Below are positions 46,552 to 57,159 of a stretch of 64,000 bases of DNA, piece by piece. The stretch comes from Ananas comosus (Eukaryota; Streptophyta; Magnoliopsida; Poales; Bromeliaceae), in contig NC_033640.1 of assembly GCF_001540865.1 (NCBI RefSeq), forward strand, positions 3,082,773 to 3,146,772, given 5' to 3'. Numbering within the stretch: the stretch's first letter is position 1; the number at the start of each line of letters is the position of its first letter. The notes beneath the pieces are model-generated. The model ran no database searches. It was given only the letters and a program-made list of their open reading frames with translations, and was not told the DNA's origin. The position numbers and the translations under genes are program-made.

Positions 46552-47588
46552 TAGGGGTGTAATGTGGGCCTTGCCGGGCCGGCACGACCCACATTCGTCC
46601 GGGCCAAATCGGGCTAGAGATCGGCTCGACCATCCATGTTAAGAATCCGGGCCGTGCCGTGCCGGGCCGTGCCCTGCCGGGCCGAACTTCATGGATGCCC
46701 GGCCCAGCATGGCCCTTAGGCCCGGATATCATGAGTCGTGCCGGGCCGGGCCGGGCCTGGCTTTGTGCCGAGTCTTAATTTTTTTAAAATTTATTAAAAA
46801 TATTAAAAATATTTAAAAATTTTAAAAAATAATTCCCTTTCGCCTAATATGTTAGATTAAAAAAATTAAATTTTCTAAAATGTTTAAAAACTAATAAAAT
46901 TTTAAAATAATTTTAAATTTTATAAAATTTTGAAAATTTTTAATAAATTTTTTTTTTTCGAAAACTAAGCTCACATCCCAATAAGGGCCTAGGGCCCTAG
47001 GCCTTTTCTTTCTCTACATAGGGAGGTGGTTTTAAATTTTTTTCAAAAGATGAGCCCACCTCTCCAAGTCCCAATAAATAATTTCATGAACAATTGCAAA
47101 AAATTAGTTTAAACTATTAGGACTTGCAATACAATTCACTTCTCCTACACTATTTCAGACAAATATGAATCCAAAATTTTTATTGGGACTTAAACAAATG
47201 CAAACTATTTTTATTCTAACTTGACAAGATGCCGACATCCCATCTTCCCAAACTATTTTTATTGGGACTTGCAAAAAATGTGCCCACAGCCCCAACTACC
47301 CAAGGGCCCATAAGGCTGGCCGTGCTGGCCCAGTAGGCACGGCCCATGCGAGCGTGCCGTGTCGGGCCACGGGCCATGCTCCTGGCCCAGCACGGCCCAG
47401 GCCCATAATGGGCTGTGCGATGCCGTGCCAGGCTTTCAGGTCCTGGAGGACCGGCCTTGCATGGCCTGGAGGGCTCAGCCGGGCTGGCGCGGCACGAATG
47501 CTACAATAGCCGTGCCGGGCCACAGCCCGGTCCGGAGTCATGCTGGATCGGGTGGCCCACAGGCCGCCCGGCCCGTTTTACTCTCCTA
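46552..47588. mobile_element. hAT-like element with GCCGGGCC subterminal repeats
   Basis: It begins taggggtgtaatgtgggcc, and its right end reads in reverse taggagagtaaaacgggcc, so the ends form imperfect inverted repeats of hAT type. The flanking 8 bases are gacacatc (46544-46551) and ggcacatc (47589-47596), seven of eight identical. The outer 200-300 bases on each side are packed with gccgggcc, ggcccgg and gccgtgcc words, which would bind a transposase. The centre is AT-rich. There is no transposase gene. ORFs in the GC-rich ends are artefacts. Confidence 0.85.
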
Positions 47589-47596
47589 GGCACATC

Positions 47597-48363
47597 CAAC
47601 AAATTAACTATATCAATTATTTTCTATTTAAAGAGTAGATACGTAGATTAAAATTATGAGATGAAATAGACTACAGATTAAGGAGTGGCGGCGAATATAT
47701 ACAAATAAAGAATACTAGACTAGATGACTGTAATAACTTCTCTTGTAATTGGATTCCAAGGGAGGAAACGCCGGTCATGAACATGTACACAAGCCATTGC
47801 ACACTTAATTTTAAGAGATCATGGCATCTTCTATGAGTTATTTTCAACGAGTACGAAAGAAATCAATGTTATTCTGATGTAAGAAGAGGGGGATTGAGCC
47901 GACTTTGAACTTCCACGAAAGGGATAGGGTGCTGCAGGGAATTGTTTGCCTGCTGCAAAATGTAAGCACGCTATGCTATGCAGACAGCATTTTAAAGTAA
48001 CATCAACGGTAGATTTGATGCTCTTGCCGCGAAGACTTGGTTTCCACCCTGAGACATCACCCCATCCGTTACATGAAATGCACGAATCTTAAAGTAATAT
48101 CGATGGTGGATTTAATGCTCTCATTCTGGAGAGAATCTCCATTAAAATTTTGCTTTACAGCACTTTTCACAGTTAGCGCTTCCACAAGCAAGTTATACGT
48201 AAACAGTTAGGAAACTTCAACTTCGTGTGCGTGTTTGCTCCAAGCGCTTGAAAGTGGGCAAATTTGATCAATACTTTAAAGATGAGATATTTGCGGAAAA
48301 ACTAGTTGACCGCTAGGTTACGTATCTATCTTTCTTAGCACATGCAGCAAATCGATCGATCTC
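47597..48363. other. Non-coding interval
   Basis: No gene is supported. Two similar segments, aaagtaacatcaacggtaga at about 47995 and aaagtaatatcgatggtgga at about 48091, suggest an old short duplication. Confidence 0.4.
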
Positions 48364-48515
48364 GTAAAATGATTGTATACGCCAATCGATGGACAATAGT
48401 GATTGTAAATTCAGGTCGCAAATTCAGATCTGAATTGAAGTAAAATGATTGTATACGCCAATTGATGGACAATAGTGATTGTAAATTCAGGTGGCAAATT
48501 CAGATCTGAATTGAA
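48364..48515. repeat. Tandem duplication, two units of 76 bp
   Basis: The unit starting gtaaaatgattgtatacgcc occurs at 48364 and 48440, with only two or three differences. Confidence 0.93.
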
Positions 48516-49082
48516 GGTCTTCTCAAACATCATTGAGAATGAATTAGACTATATTACAAATTTGTAAAATTTGTACGTAATCTTTTGTCAAACACTAAAA
48601 TCCACACAAGTTTTCCAATTTTTTCTTTTTTTTTTCTGCAAAAATCATAATGAATAGGTTTTTGTCAAGAAAGATATGGAATTATATATCTAATAATCCG
48701 AATTTGATCCATTGTACTTTAACAACAATAATAAAACAAGTTGTGCAAGTATCAATTACCTTTTTGGAAAAATTGGTTAAAAAAAATAGCCTAATGGTTC
48801 GAATCTTTGTTGCGATTAGCTCTTTTCACGTACACCCAATCAAACAAAAGACCTACTTAGTGCTTTTTTCCCCAAAAGATACGGAATCGAATACAGCTTT
48901 CCAAAACACCCACTTTTACTTTTTTTTTTTTTTTTTTCTGTCATTTGATCAAATAATGACAAGTCCACTAATTTTGTTCATTTTCTAAAAAAATTCATTT
49001 CCAACATCTTGACTATTTTGCATAAGGCTGCCCAAAAACCATTTTCAACATCTTGTATAAGGCTGGCCAAAAATCATTTTCA
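48516..49082. other. Non-coding, AT-rich interval
   Basis: No gene. The phrase aaggctg(g/c)ccaaaaa(c/t)cattttcaacat occurs twice (about 49025 and 49060). Another partial copy lies after the SINEs at about 49420. Confidence 0.45.
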
Positions 49083-49098
49083 ACATTTTGACTATTAC

Positions 49099-49256
49099 TG
49101 ACCGTCCCTAGAGCAAGTGGCAAAGGGCTTGGTGGTTGGTATCCGAGACCCAAGTTCGAATTCTAGTTGATTCACATTTCTAGCTAAGTTTATTTCTAAA
49201 TGAAATAAAACGAAGCGGGTAGCGTGCTACCTATTTCTCCAAAAAAAAAAAAAAAA
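49099..49256 (+). mobile_element. tRNA-derived SINE 1
   Basis: This short element has pol III promoter traces: an A-box-like stretch in agtggcaaagggcttgg and a B-box-like aagttcgaattcta. It ends in gtgctacctatttctcc and an A run of 16 bases. The flanking copies acattttgactatta (before 49099 and from 49256) are target duplications. The 3' tail matches the 3' end of the LINE at 17-3460. Confidence 0.82.
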
Positions 49257-49271
49257 CATTTTGACTATTAT

Positions 49272-49392
49272 CGATCGTCCCTAGATCAAGTGGCAAAGGG
49301 CGAATCTTAATTGATTCACATTTCTAGCTAAGTTTATTTTCAAGTGAAATAAACGAAGTAGGTAACGTGCTATCTATTTCTCAAAAAAAAAA
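49272..49392 (+). mobile_element. tRNA-derived SINE 2, internally deleted
   Basis: It starts cgatcgtccctagatcaag like SINE 1 but lacks about 30 bases holding the B box. It ends gtgctatctatttctc plus an A run. It is followed by tattttgact, a diverged copy of the same target duplication. Confidence 0.78.
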
Positions 49393-50160
49393 TATTTTGA
49401 CTGTTTTGTATAAGGCTGGCCAAAAACCGATTCGGATAAAAACCAATATTTTAAAATTTAGGTCGAATCGGTCGCTTCGGCTAAGATCCAGTTAAAAAAA
49501 GGGTCTTATTCAATCCTTTTAATCGGATAAGTCAAAAATCCATTTTGAACAATTCGAATCAGTGGTCTGGTTCAGAACAAACGGCCTGGATTATTTTTTT
49601 TTCTTCATTAATATAATTTTTAATTTATTTATAATTGATTTTTAAAGATTCTATTTTTTATTATGAAAAAAAACTTGAAAACTTGTATGGACTTAATTTT
49701 AGTCTAAAAATTAATATTTATAATTAAATAATATATATATATATATATATATAGATATAAAATTAACTAAATATTTATGATATAAGTTATTTTTCTTGTA
49801 GAATTAATGATATAAGTTAATACAAAAAAAATTGATATAAAAAATAAACTTAAATTTATTTTAAAAAGGTATGTATTGAGGACGAAACTAGCATTCTACT
49901 GACAGAAAAATATATTTACATATCATGTATTTTAGAGAGATATATTTGAGAACTAGAATTTAGTAGGAAAAAGTTTACAATTTTACTATTTTGATTGGAC
50001 GAGATTGCTGGGCTCTTTCCCAAAGAAAGAAACTGAAAAAAGCTAAATCAATTAAGTTTCTATACCAAATTAATGGGAAAAATAGAGCGATGCAATAAAA
50101 AATCTACAAGTTTTCAGCTTTTCTAAAATTAAGCCACATTTTTCGATTTTGCAGATTAGA
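49393..50160. other. Non-coding, AT-rich interval
   Basis: No gene. It holds a short TA run at 49730-49755 and the words cgaatcggtcgcttcgg at about 49464. Confidence 0.4.
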
Positions 50161-50850
50161 TCCAAATTTTTAGTAAACTAACCAAAATACTCTTATATCT
50201 TTTTCTCTCTCCTTTTTTTTTTTCTCGCCGAAGAAGGCGACAAAGGCGAAGGCTGAAACGGCCCCATCGTCGTCTCTGCACCTCACGCCCTCACCCTCGC
50301 CCGCGCAGCCCTCGCTCTGCTTGCCTTTGACCCCGCCAAGGCCGCGCTGCGACCTTTTTTTTTTTTTTTTTTTTTTTTNTTTTTTTTTTTTTTTTTCTCT
50401 CTCTGACCCTCCTCCACCGTCTCCACGGCCCTCCGCGATAATCACGAGAACAATAATGCGTCCTCTTCCTCTGCCTTCGCCCTCTACCTCCACTGCAGTG
50501 GATTTTCTACCCGCGAAACAAACCCGCCGTCCCCATTGCCGCCGCCGGCAATGAACAGAAAGTGCTTCTCGGGGCCGAGAAGCATGTCGGCGAGGGAGAG
50601 GGAGAAAAATAGTTACACTCCGGCGAGAGCGGATTTGCTCCAACCAAACCCACTTTTCGGAACCCCTGTCCCCACCACCGCGCTGACGATAAAGAGAAAG
50701 CACTTCTCGACACCGAGAAGCTCGCTGGTGAGAGAGGGAGCACGCGGCCCACCCACCTACCCCAGAGGGCGGCAGCGAGCGCGGCCTCAACGGTGTCGGA
50801 GGCGAGGAGGGCGAGGAATGTAGGGGAGCATCTCTCGATTAGCACTTTTG
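50161..50850. other. GC-rich block with poly(T) and one N
   Basis: A T run of about 40 bases (50356-50396) contains an N at 50379, which marks an unresolved homopolymer. Around it is GC-rich sequence with CCTC/CGCC words. A hairpin tgcttctcgg-gg-ccgagaagca lies at 50563-50584, and a similar, weaker one lies at about 50700-50730, so the block contains a diverged repeat of about 130 bases. Long open frames here are composition artefacts. Confidence 0.5.
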
Positions 50851-51063
50851 TTTGTTTAAAATAAAAGAAAAAACTAAAAGGCCAAAAATTAGAGAATAAT
50901 AAAGAAAACTAGAGAAGAAAGAAGAAGATGATGAAGTTGAACTGTTAAAATTAAATTGCACTGTTTTAAAAGAACGTTGTACTATTATGGACGTAAGTTG
51001 CTTTCTTTTAAATATAAATTGCACCATTTCAGATGAAAGTTATACTATTTAAACGAAAGTTGC

Positions 51064-53477
51064 TGTAGTATCCCAGCTGGAATTGAGTTGGTAAAAAGGG
51101 CCTTTTGGCCTTTTGCTAATTCTTATCGTTTCCACCGCTTTATATAGATGTGACGGGCAGTGGAGGAGCTTTGGTTTGCTAATTTTTCTCTCTCTCTAGA
51201 CTTTGATCGTGGCTTGGTGGAGATCGCGGATCGAGCTCGGATCGACGTCGACGTCGACGTTACGCCGGGGAGTTGTTCGAGGGTACGTGCGTCGTGGTTG
51301 CGTCATTAGAGGCCGGGTGAGCGCGTGGGTTACGCTTCTTTCGACTTCTCGCCGTTGTTGGACGCGCTTTTGAGGTGGGTTGAAGTTTACCGAAATCATT
51401 GGATTACCTCCTAAGTTTTAGTATAGTCGACATGTATTATTGGTTTATTTTCTTGCTAGTACTCGAATTTATGGATTAGATTATAAAATCTGAATTTGGA
51501 GTTAAGCTAGTTTTTAATTTTACATGTTGGACTTGCTATTGACTTAGGAGAAAACATATAGACCCTACACTATCATTTCTGAAAATTACCAGATTTAGTT
51601 TTAGGAGCTGTGGTTTGTTTGTAGCATCGCTGTTAGTAATCGATGGATACCCAGATTAGTGTAGGATGAGTTTACACTCGTACTGGGATGTTGAGTTTAT
51701 TTTTACAGTAGTGTGTAGACTGTTCCAGACTGTCGAGTGCCGTCGCGGTTGACGGTGGACCCAGATTTCTGTATTTGCATCAGATTGTGCCGAGGGCACG
51801 TGAGCTTTGGTTGTTAGGCCAGTTAGACCCATTTGCTTTAATTATAGCCTGTGAGAGCCTGATTGAGCTCGGTAGAGACATGCTTGCATACTCGGTTGGG
51901 TAGTACCCACGAGTGTCACTCTGGAGTCGGGTTTTGTACTTTTGCGTTGTTGTCGTTGTGTCCTGTTTGGACTCACTCTCTACTAACGACCCAACATGGT
52001 GGTGGTTAATGTAGTTTCGACAGGCGGAACGGGTGTGTTCACAGTCCCTAGTGAGATTGGGTCAGAGATTCATTTTTCTACAGTTAGTTAGTGTTGGTTC
52101 GTGATAGTATAGTGGCATATAGCTGTAGAGTTTTCTAGCTTACTATCCTTAAGCATACTTTTTGTAAACTTAGTAAGTGAGCCGTTGAGGTCGGTAGCAG
52201 TACCGACTGAGGACTACTTCTTTTTGCAGTAGTTCTCACACCCAGTTGTTGACACCTTTTTGCAGAGCCTTCTTCTGCGGCTGCTGCTGTTTCTGATACT
52301 GATCGTGGAAAGGGAGTTGCGAGCTATATTGTAAGGTACCGAACTTCTAAAATCATGAGGTTACGGTGTTCATTTGGTTGGAGAGCCATTTGAATGGTTC
52401 CGGTAAGGTTGCGGTGTAATGTAATATACCGGATTTAAATATAATAAATAAAAATAAATAAAAATAGTATGAGATACTATTTTTATTGGATTTGGAGAAG
52501 TGAAATATGAGTTAGAAATGACTTGTGCTGAAATCGGAATGAAAACAGAAGATTTAGAATTTTCTGTGAGAGACGGGACAGGTAAATTAGCAGAAAATGC
52601 ACAGTCTCAGAAAATTATAAAAATTGGAGGATAAGTCAGAAATATTTTTATGAGGCTAGATTTGAGGTTTCATATTTTTCTGACACCCGTAGAGTGAGAA
52701 ATAAAATCCGAAAGCTATCTGATAAAGATTGCAGTTCGGCACAGTTTTCGGTGACCAAACGGGGTCGAAACTGAAAAGTTAAGATATATTCTTACTCAGT
52801 ACGTTAAACTGAGTCTGCCTGTCAAATTTGAGCTCAATCGGACATTCAGAAGGGTTCCGATGGAACTTATCCTCCAATTTTCATATTTTTCTGAGACTGT
52901 GCATTTTCTGCTAATTTACCTGTCCCGTCTCTCACAGAAAATTCTAAATCTTCTGTTTTCATTCCGATTTCAGCACAAGTCATTTCTAACTCATATTTCA
53001 CTTCTCCAAATCCAATAAAAATAGTATCTCATACTATTTTTATTTATTTTTATTTATTATATTTAAATCCGGTATATTACATTACACTGCAACCTTACTG
53101 GAACCATTCAAATGGCTCTCCAACCAAATGGACACCGTAACCTCATGATTTTAGAAGTTCGGTACCTTACATATATCCCTTCCAGATGAGTTGCAGGGCT
53201 AGAGGAGTACCTCCTACAGGTAGTTTTGGAATTTTATGTACATATGGTGGTTGTCTGGGTACTCGCTGGAGCGAGTGATATAGTAGATATTTTTGTATAT
53301 ACTTGAACCCCTCGAGGTTTTTATATATATATGTTTTTCAGTTTAGCAGCTCTTTATCTTGTGGTTGTAGCTTGATTTATGTACAGGTATAGTTATCGCT
53401 TCGTATACAAGAAAAATTTTTATGTATATGGCGGGTCTGTTGGCGTGCCCGAAAAACGTGTAATCCGGGGCGTGACA
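51064..53477 (+). repeat. Gypsy 5' LTR with nested foldback
   Basis: The LTR starts tgtagtatcc and ends ggggcgtgaca. Its first 480 bases match 58384-58866. Removing the 840-bp foldback at 52331-53170 leaves 1574 bp. Its 3' end resembles that of the solo LTR at 7495-9230. Confidence 0.92.
52331..53170. mobile_element. Foldback element with 306-bp arms
   Basis: The arms 52331-52636 and 52865-53170 are inverted repeats with about five mismatches by eye. They enclose a 228-base loop. The outer ends are gtaaggtaccg and cggtaccttac. No transposase is present. The target duplication is not resolved, because the flanks are AT-rich and the ends are symmetrical (TA is possible). The near-identity of the arms points to recent origin or gene conversion. 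Confidence 0.88.
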
Positions 53478-53781
53478 AATTAAGTTCGTATTAGAGCTTA
53501 GCATTAGGTCGTTAGGACCTAGGAACCTAAAGTTTTGCAAACCTTAGGAAGGCAAAACGCGAGATGCGTGATTTATCGCGAAAGTCAGCGATTGATTAGT
53601 TTTAACTCCTCTTAGATTGGAGTGAGTGACTGAAGGAGTGCCTGTTTCGGCCAAGAAAAATTATGTCGGCTGTAGACGGCATAATTTTGAGGAGAAACAG
53701 GGGCTCCCTTCTAGACTTTCGCTTGATTGGGTCGAGAGTGTTTGTGTTTTGTATTTGACCCTTGTTTTGCTTTCAGTAGCT
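53478..53781 (+). other. Gypsy leader with primer binding site
   Basis: The sequence tcgtattagagc (53486-53497) is a mutated initiator-Met primer binding site, nine bases from the LTR. The rest is non-coding leader to the gag start. Confidence 0.75.
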
Positions 53782-54960
53782 ATGTATCGACGTCTGGGTC
53801 GACCGCCGACCCGGGATCGTGCCGCACCACCTGAGATGCCTGAGCATGCAGGGCCGAGTGCATCCCCGGATCTGAGAGAACAGTTAGCTGCCTTGACTGA
53901 GGCAGACGAGGCAGTAGGGGACATTGTTGCAGAGGATGTGTGAGACATTAGCTCCGCCGCAGAGCACAGCACCGAGAGTACCAGAGCAGTTAGCTCCACC
54001 CCCGACTACTCCTGATGCCGCACCAGCCGCAACGGTACCCCCACCATTGATAGTTCCCACGGTGCCGGTTAGATCTTCTGGAGATGCGTCGCAGATGTCT
54101 GAGGCTGAGTAGGAGCGGATGACTAAGAGGCTTGCTTGTTTTCGCCGTTTTGATTCGCCGACCTTTGACAGCAGCTGCATGGAGCCCTGGGTTGTAGAGG
54201 GCTGGGTGAGCGCGATGGAGAAGCTATTCGAGAACTTGTTCATACCAGAGAGGGAGCAGATACACTTGGGAGTGCACTGCTTAGCTGGCGATGCACATTC
54301 TTGGTGGAGGAGGATAAGGCGAGACCGAGGGTTGGTGGCATTCCAGATGAAGTGGGATGAGTTCTGTGGAATGCTATACTGGGCGTATTTCCCAAACAGT
54401 CTGAAGCAATTGCTCGAGGAGGACTTGAAGAAGTTTCAGCAGGGGGAGCGGTCAGTTCAGGAGTATACCCGTGAGTTTACTCGACTCCTGAACTGTGTTC
54501 AATTTGTTGCCAGGTATATCTGTATGAGGGGGGCTTGAGGCCAGAGATTTTTCGGTTGGTACATGCGCAGAGGTTGAGGACCTTGGATGCGTCTATTGAG
54601 CAGGCTTTGTGGGTGGAGAGAGGTGATATGTCGATCCGTGAGCGGGCTCAGGTGCCGGGGCAGAGTCAGGATAGGAAGCGCCCGGTTCTAGATGACGGAG
54701 GACAGTCGAGCAGCAGGCGTCTGCCGAGACCTCCACGATCACGCTCTCAGGGTCGTGGGTCTTCGGGGCGTCAGCGTTCTAGAGGATCTCGTCAGCAGGG
54801 ACAGTCATAGAGGACTCCTTAGTGTGTGATTTGTGGGGGACCACACTGGCCCCGATAGTGTGAGCAAAGAGAGGGCCGATGTTTTACTTGTGGTCAGCCT
54901 GGACATATGAGGGCAGCTTGTTCTCGAGCAGCATCACTGGCATCATCGACAGCATCAGCA
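53782..54960 (+). pseudogene. Gypsy gag
   Basis: The likely start is MYRRLGRPPTRDRAAPPE at 53782. The capsid part is at 54119-54538 (FRRFDSPTFDSS, VVEGWVSAMEKLFE, WDEF, FQQGERSVQEYTREFTRLL). A basic, arginine/serine-rich region follows (54535-54810). The zinc knuckle CFTCGQPGHMRAAC lies at about 54880-54920. Frameshifts near 53940 and 54535 and stops near 54115, 54810 and 54830 break it. Confidence 0.88.
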
Positions 54961-55023
54961 CCGCCAGCATCTCAGTAGTCTTATGGAGCACCGACGAGTT
55001 ATCGCTAGGAGGATAGAGTATCT

Positions 55024-55503
55024 GTGCCGCGGCAGAGTGAGCGGCGACAGCAGGCCCCGAGTAGTAGGGTATATGCAGCCCAGTTGGAGGACTCTATAGC
55101 CACCGACCGGGTGGTGGTAGGTATCATTTTGATTTCTGGTATTAGAGCTCGTACGTTATTTGATATCGACGCATCACATTCTTTTGTTAGCCGAACATTT
55201 GTATCATTGCATGGGCCAGTTATAGGGCCGTTATTGCCTGCACGAAAGGTGCAGATTCCCGACCATGTTTTGCAGGCTGCTGAGTGTTGTTGGTCGTGTC
55301 CGGTATATTTGGGTTCTTGGATTATGCCCGGAGACCTGTTGGTCTTAGGGCAGCTATGGGACTTTGATGTTGTGCTTGGTATGGATTGGCTAGCGCGGTA
55401 CTATACTACAATCAACTGTGGAGTGAGGACAGTGACGTTCCGCGAGCCAGGCCAAGAGGGGTTCACTTATAGAGGCTGCAGGAGCACGTTGTTTGCCACT
55501 TGA
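55024..55503 (+). pseudogene. Gypsy aspartic protease, active site altered
   Basis: The domain is recognisable from RTLFDIDASHSFVS and from FDVVLGMDWLARYYTTINC. The catalytic triplet, normally DTG (as in the element at 37910-39625), reads DID here. Such a change should inactivate the protease. The frame stops after STLFAT at 55503. Confidence 0.88.
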
Positions 55504-55512
55504 ATTTCGTCG

Positions 55513-56660
55513 GTGAGGGCTCGACAGCTGATGAGTAGAGGATGTATCGCTTTCCTGGCGACGGTAGTGGAGGTGCCTACGGCGGTGCCGGGACTCGAGG
55601 ATATCCCTATAATCCGCGAGTTTTCGGATATTTTTCCCCCGGAGTTGACGACTATGCCGCCGGATAGAGAGATCGAGTTTGTGATTGATGTAGTTCCTGA
55701 AACTATACCAATCTCGAAAGAACCCTACCAGATGCCACCGACAAAGCTGAGAGAGCTGAAGGCGCAGCTATAGGATCTGATGGATAAGGGGTATGTGAGA
55801 CCCAGTGTATCGCCTTGGGGAGCGCCGGTGTTATTCGTAAAGAAGATGGATGGTTCACTTAGACTGTGTGTTGATTATCGGGAGTTGAATAAAGTGACCA
55901 TCAAGAACAAGTATCTTTTGCCGCACATCAATGATCTGTTTTATCAGCTGTAAGGATCTTGTGTCTTTTCGAAAATTGATCTACAGTCAGATTACCACCA
56001 GTTGAGGGTGAGGGCCCAGGATGTTTCCAAGACGGCTTTTCGGATTCGGTATAGGCATTATGAGTTCACTGTGATGCCTTTTGGATTGACGAATGCCCCT
56101 GCCGCATTTATGGATCTGATGAATAGAGTATTCAAGTCGTTCTTGGATAGATTTGTAGTGGTATTCATTGATGATATCTTGATATACTTCCGGAGTGATG
56201 CCGAGCATGAGGAGCACTTGAGGATTGTGCTACAACTTCTGAGGGAGAAGAAGTTGTAAGCTGAAGAAGTGCGAGTTCTGGCTTCGGGAGGTTTCTTTCT
56301 TGGGCCATGTGATTTCTGCAGTTTAAGTTGCAGTGGACTCGAAGAAAATTGATGCTATTCGGGATTGGCCTAGACCGACGACGGTGACTGAGGTGGGGAG
56401 TTTTCTTGGACTTGCGGAATATTACTGTCGGTTTGTGGAAGGCTTTCCGAAGATTTCCACACCCCTCACTCGATTGACTCGAAAAGGAATCAAGTTTATT
56501 TGGAGTGAGGATTGTCAGAGAAGATTTGACGAGTTGAGATAGAGGTTGATGTCTGCTCCTATCCTTGCCCTTCCTGTTATGGGGGAAGGATTTGTGATCT
56601 ATAGTGATGCATCGCATAGTGGATTCGGTAGTGTGCTGATGTAGCATGATAGGGTAATTG
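55513..56660 (+). pseudogene. Gypsy reverse transcriptase
   Basis: It reads through [78 protein letters not shown] and catalytic [10 protein letters not shown] (about 56160-56190). [19 protein letters not shown] and [13 protein letters not shown] then lead to RNase H. Stops interrupt it near 55772, 55951, 56258 and 56540, and one frameshift lies between 56258 and 56333. The FIDD residues are intact. Confidence 0.92.
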
Positions 56661-57000
56661 CTTATGCTTCACGGCAATTGAAGGATTAAGAGAAGAATTA
56701 CCCTACGCATGACTTGGAGCTTGCTACGGTGATTTTTGCTTTGAAGCTGTGGCTGCACTATTTGTATGGCGAGCACTATGAGGTTTTCACAGATCATAAG
56801 AGTTTCAAGTATCTGTTCACCCATAAGGAGTTGAACCTGAGGCAACGCCGGTGGTTGGAATTGTTGAAGGACTATGATGTTAGTATTCAGTATCACCCTG
56901 GTAAAGCGAATGTGGTGGCAGATGCGTTGAGCAGGAAGTCGGTGCAAAGCTTGAGCATGTTGATTACTTAGCAAAGACTGTTACTTAAGGAGCTGCAACG
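56661..57000 (+). pseudogene. Gypsy RNase H
   Basis: The blocks [34 protein letters not shown] and [16 protein letters not shown] are visible, with the catalytic E and D residues. A stop near 56690 and another at 56972 flank the main frame (56714-56971). Confidence 0.92.
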
Positions 57001-57159
57001 GTTGAGACTAGAGATAGTGTCCCTTGGGTCTAGTGTAAACTGATGTTTATGGTCTTGCAGCCCACTCTGTTGGACAGGATCAGGGAGAAATAGAGTAGAG
57101 ACTCTCACTTGTTGAGGATTCGAGAGCAGTTGGAGAGAGGATAAGCAGAGGCCTTTTCT

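Noticed and set aside
46316..46732. 138-residue frame, and similar GC-rich frames at 47296-47651
   Set aside because: They span the ends of a hAT element and reflect its gccgggcc repeats.
48650..48988. 112-residue frame in AT-rich sequence
   Set aside because: It ends in a phenylalanine run from poly(T) and has no recognisable domain or gene context.
50170..50790. 206-residue open frame on the minus strand, rich in R, G, E and K
   Set aside because: It crosses a poly(T) run with an N and consists of low-complexity sequence. No domain is visible, and other frames are equally open.
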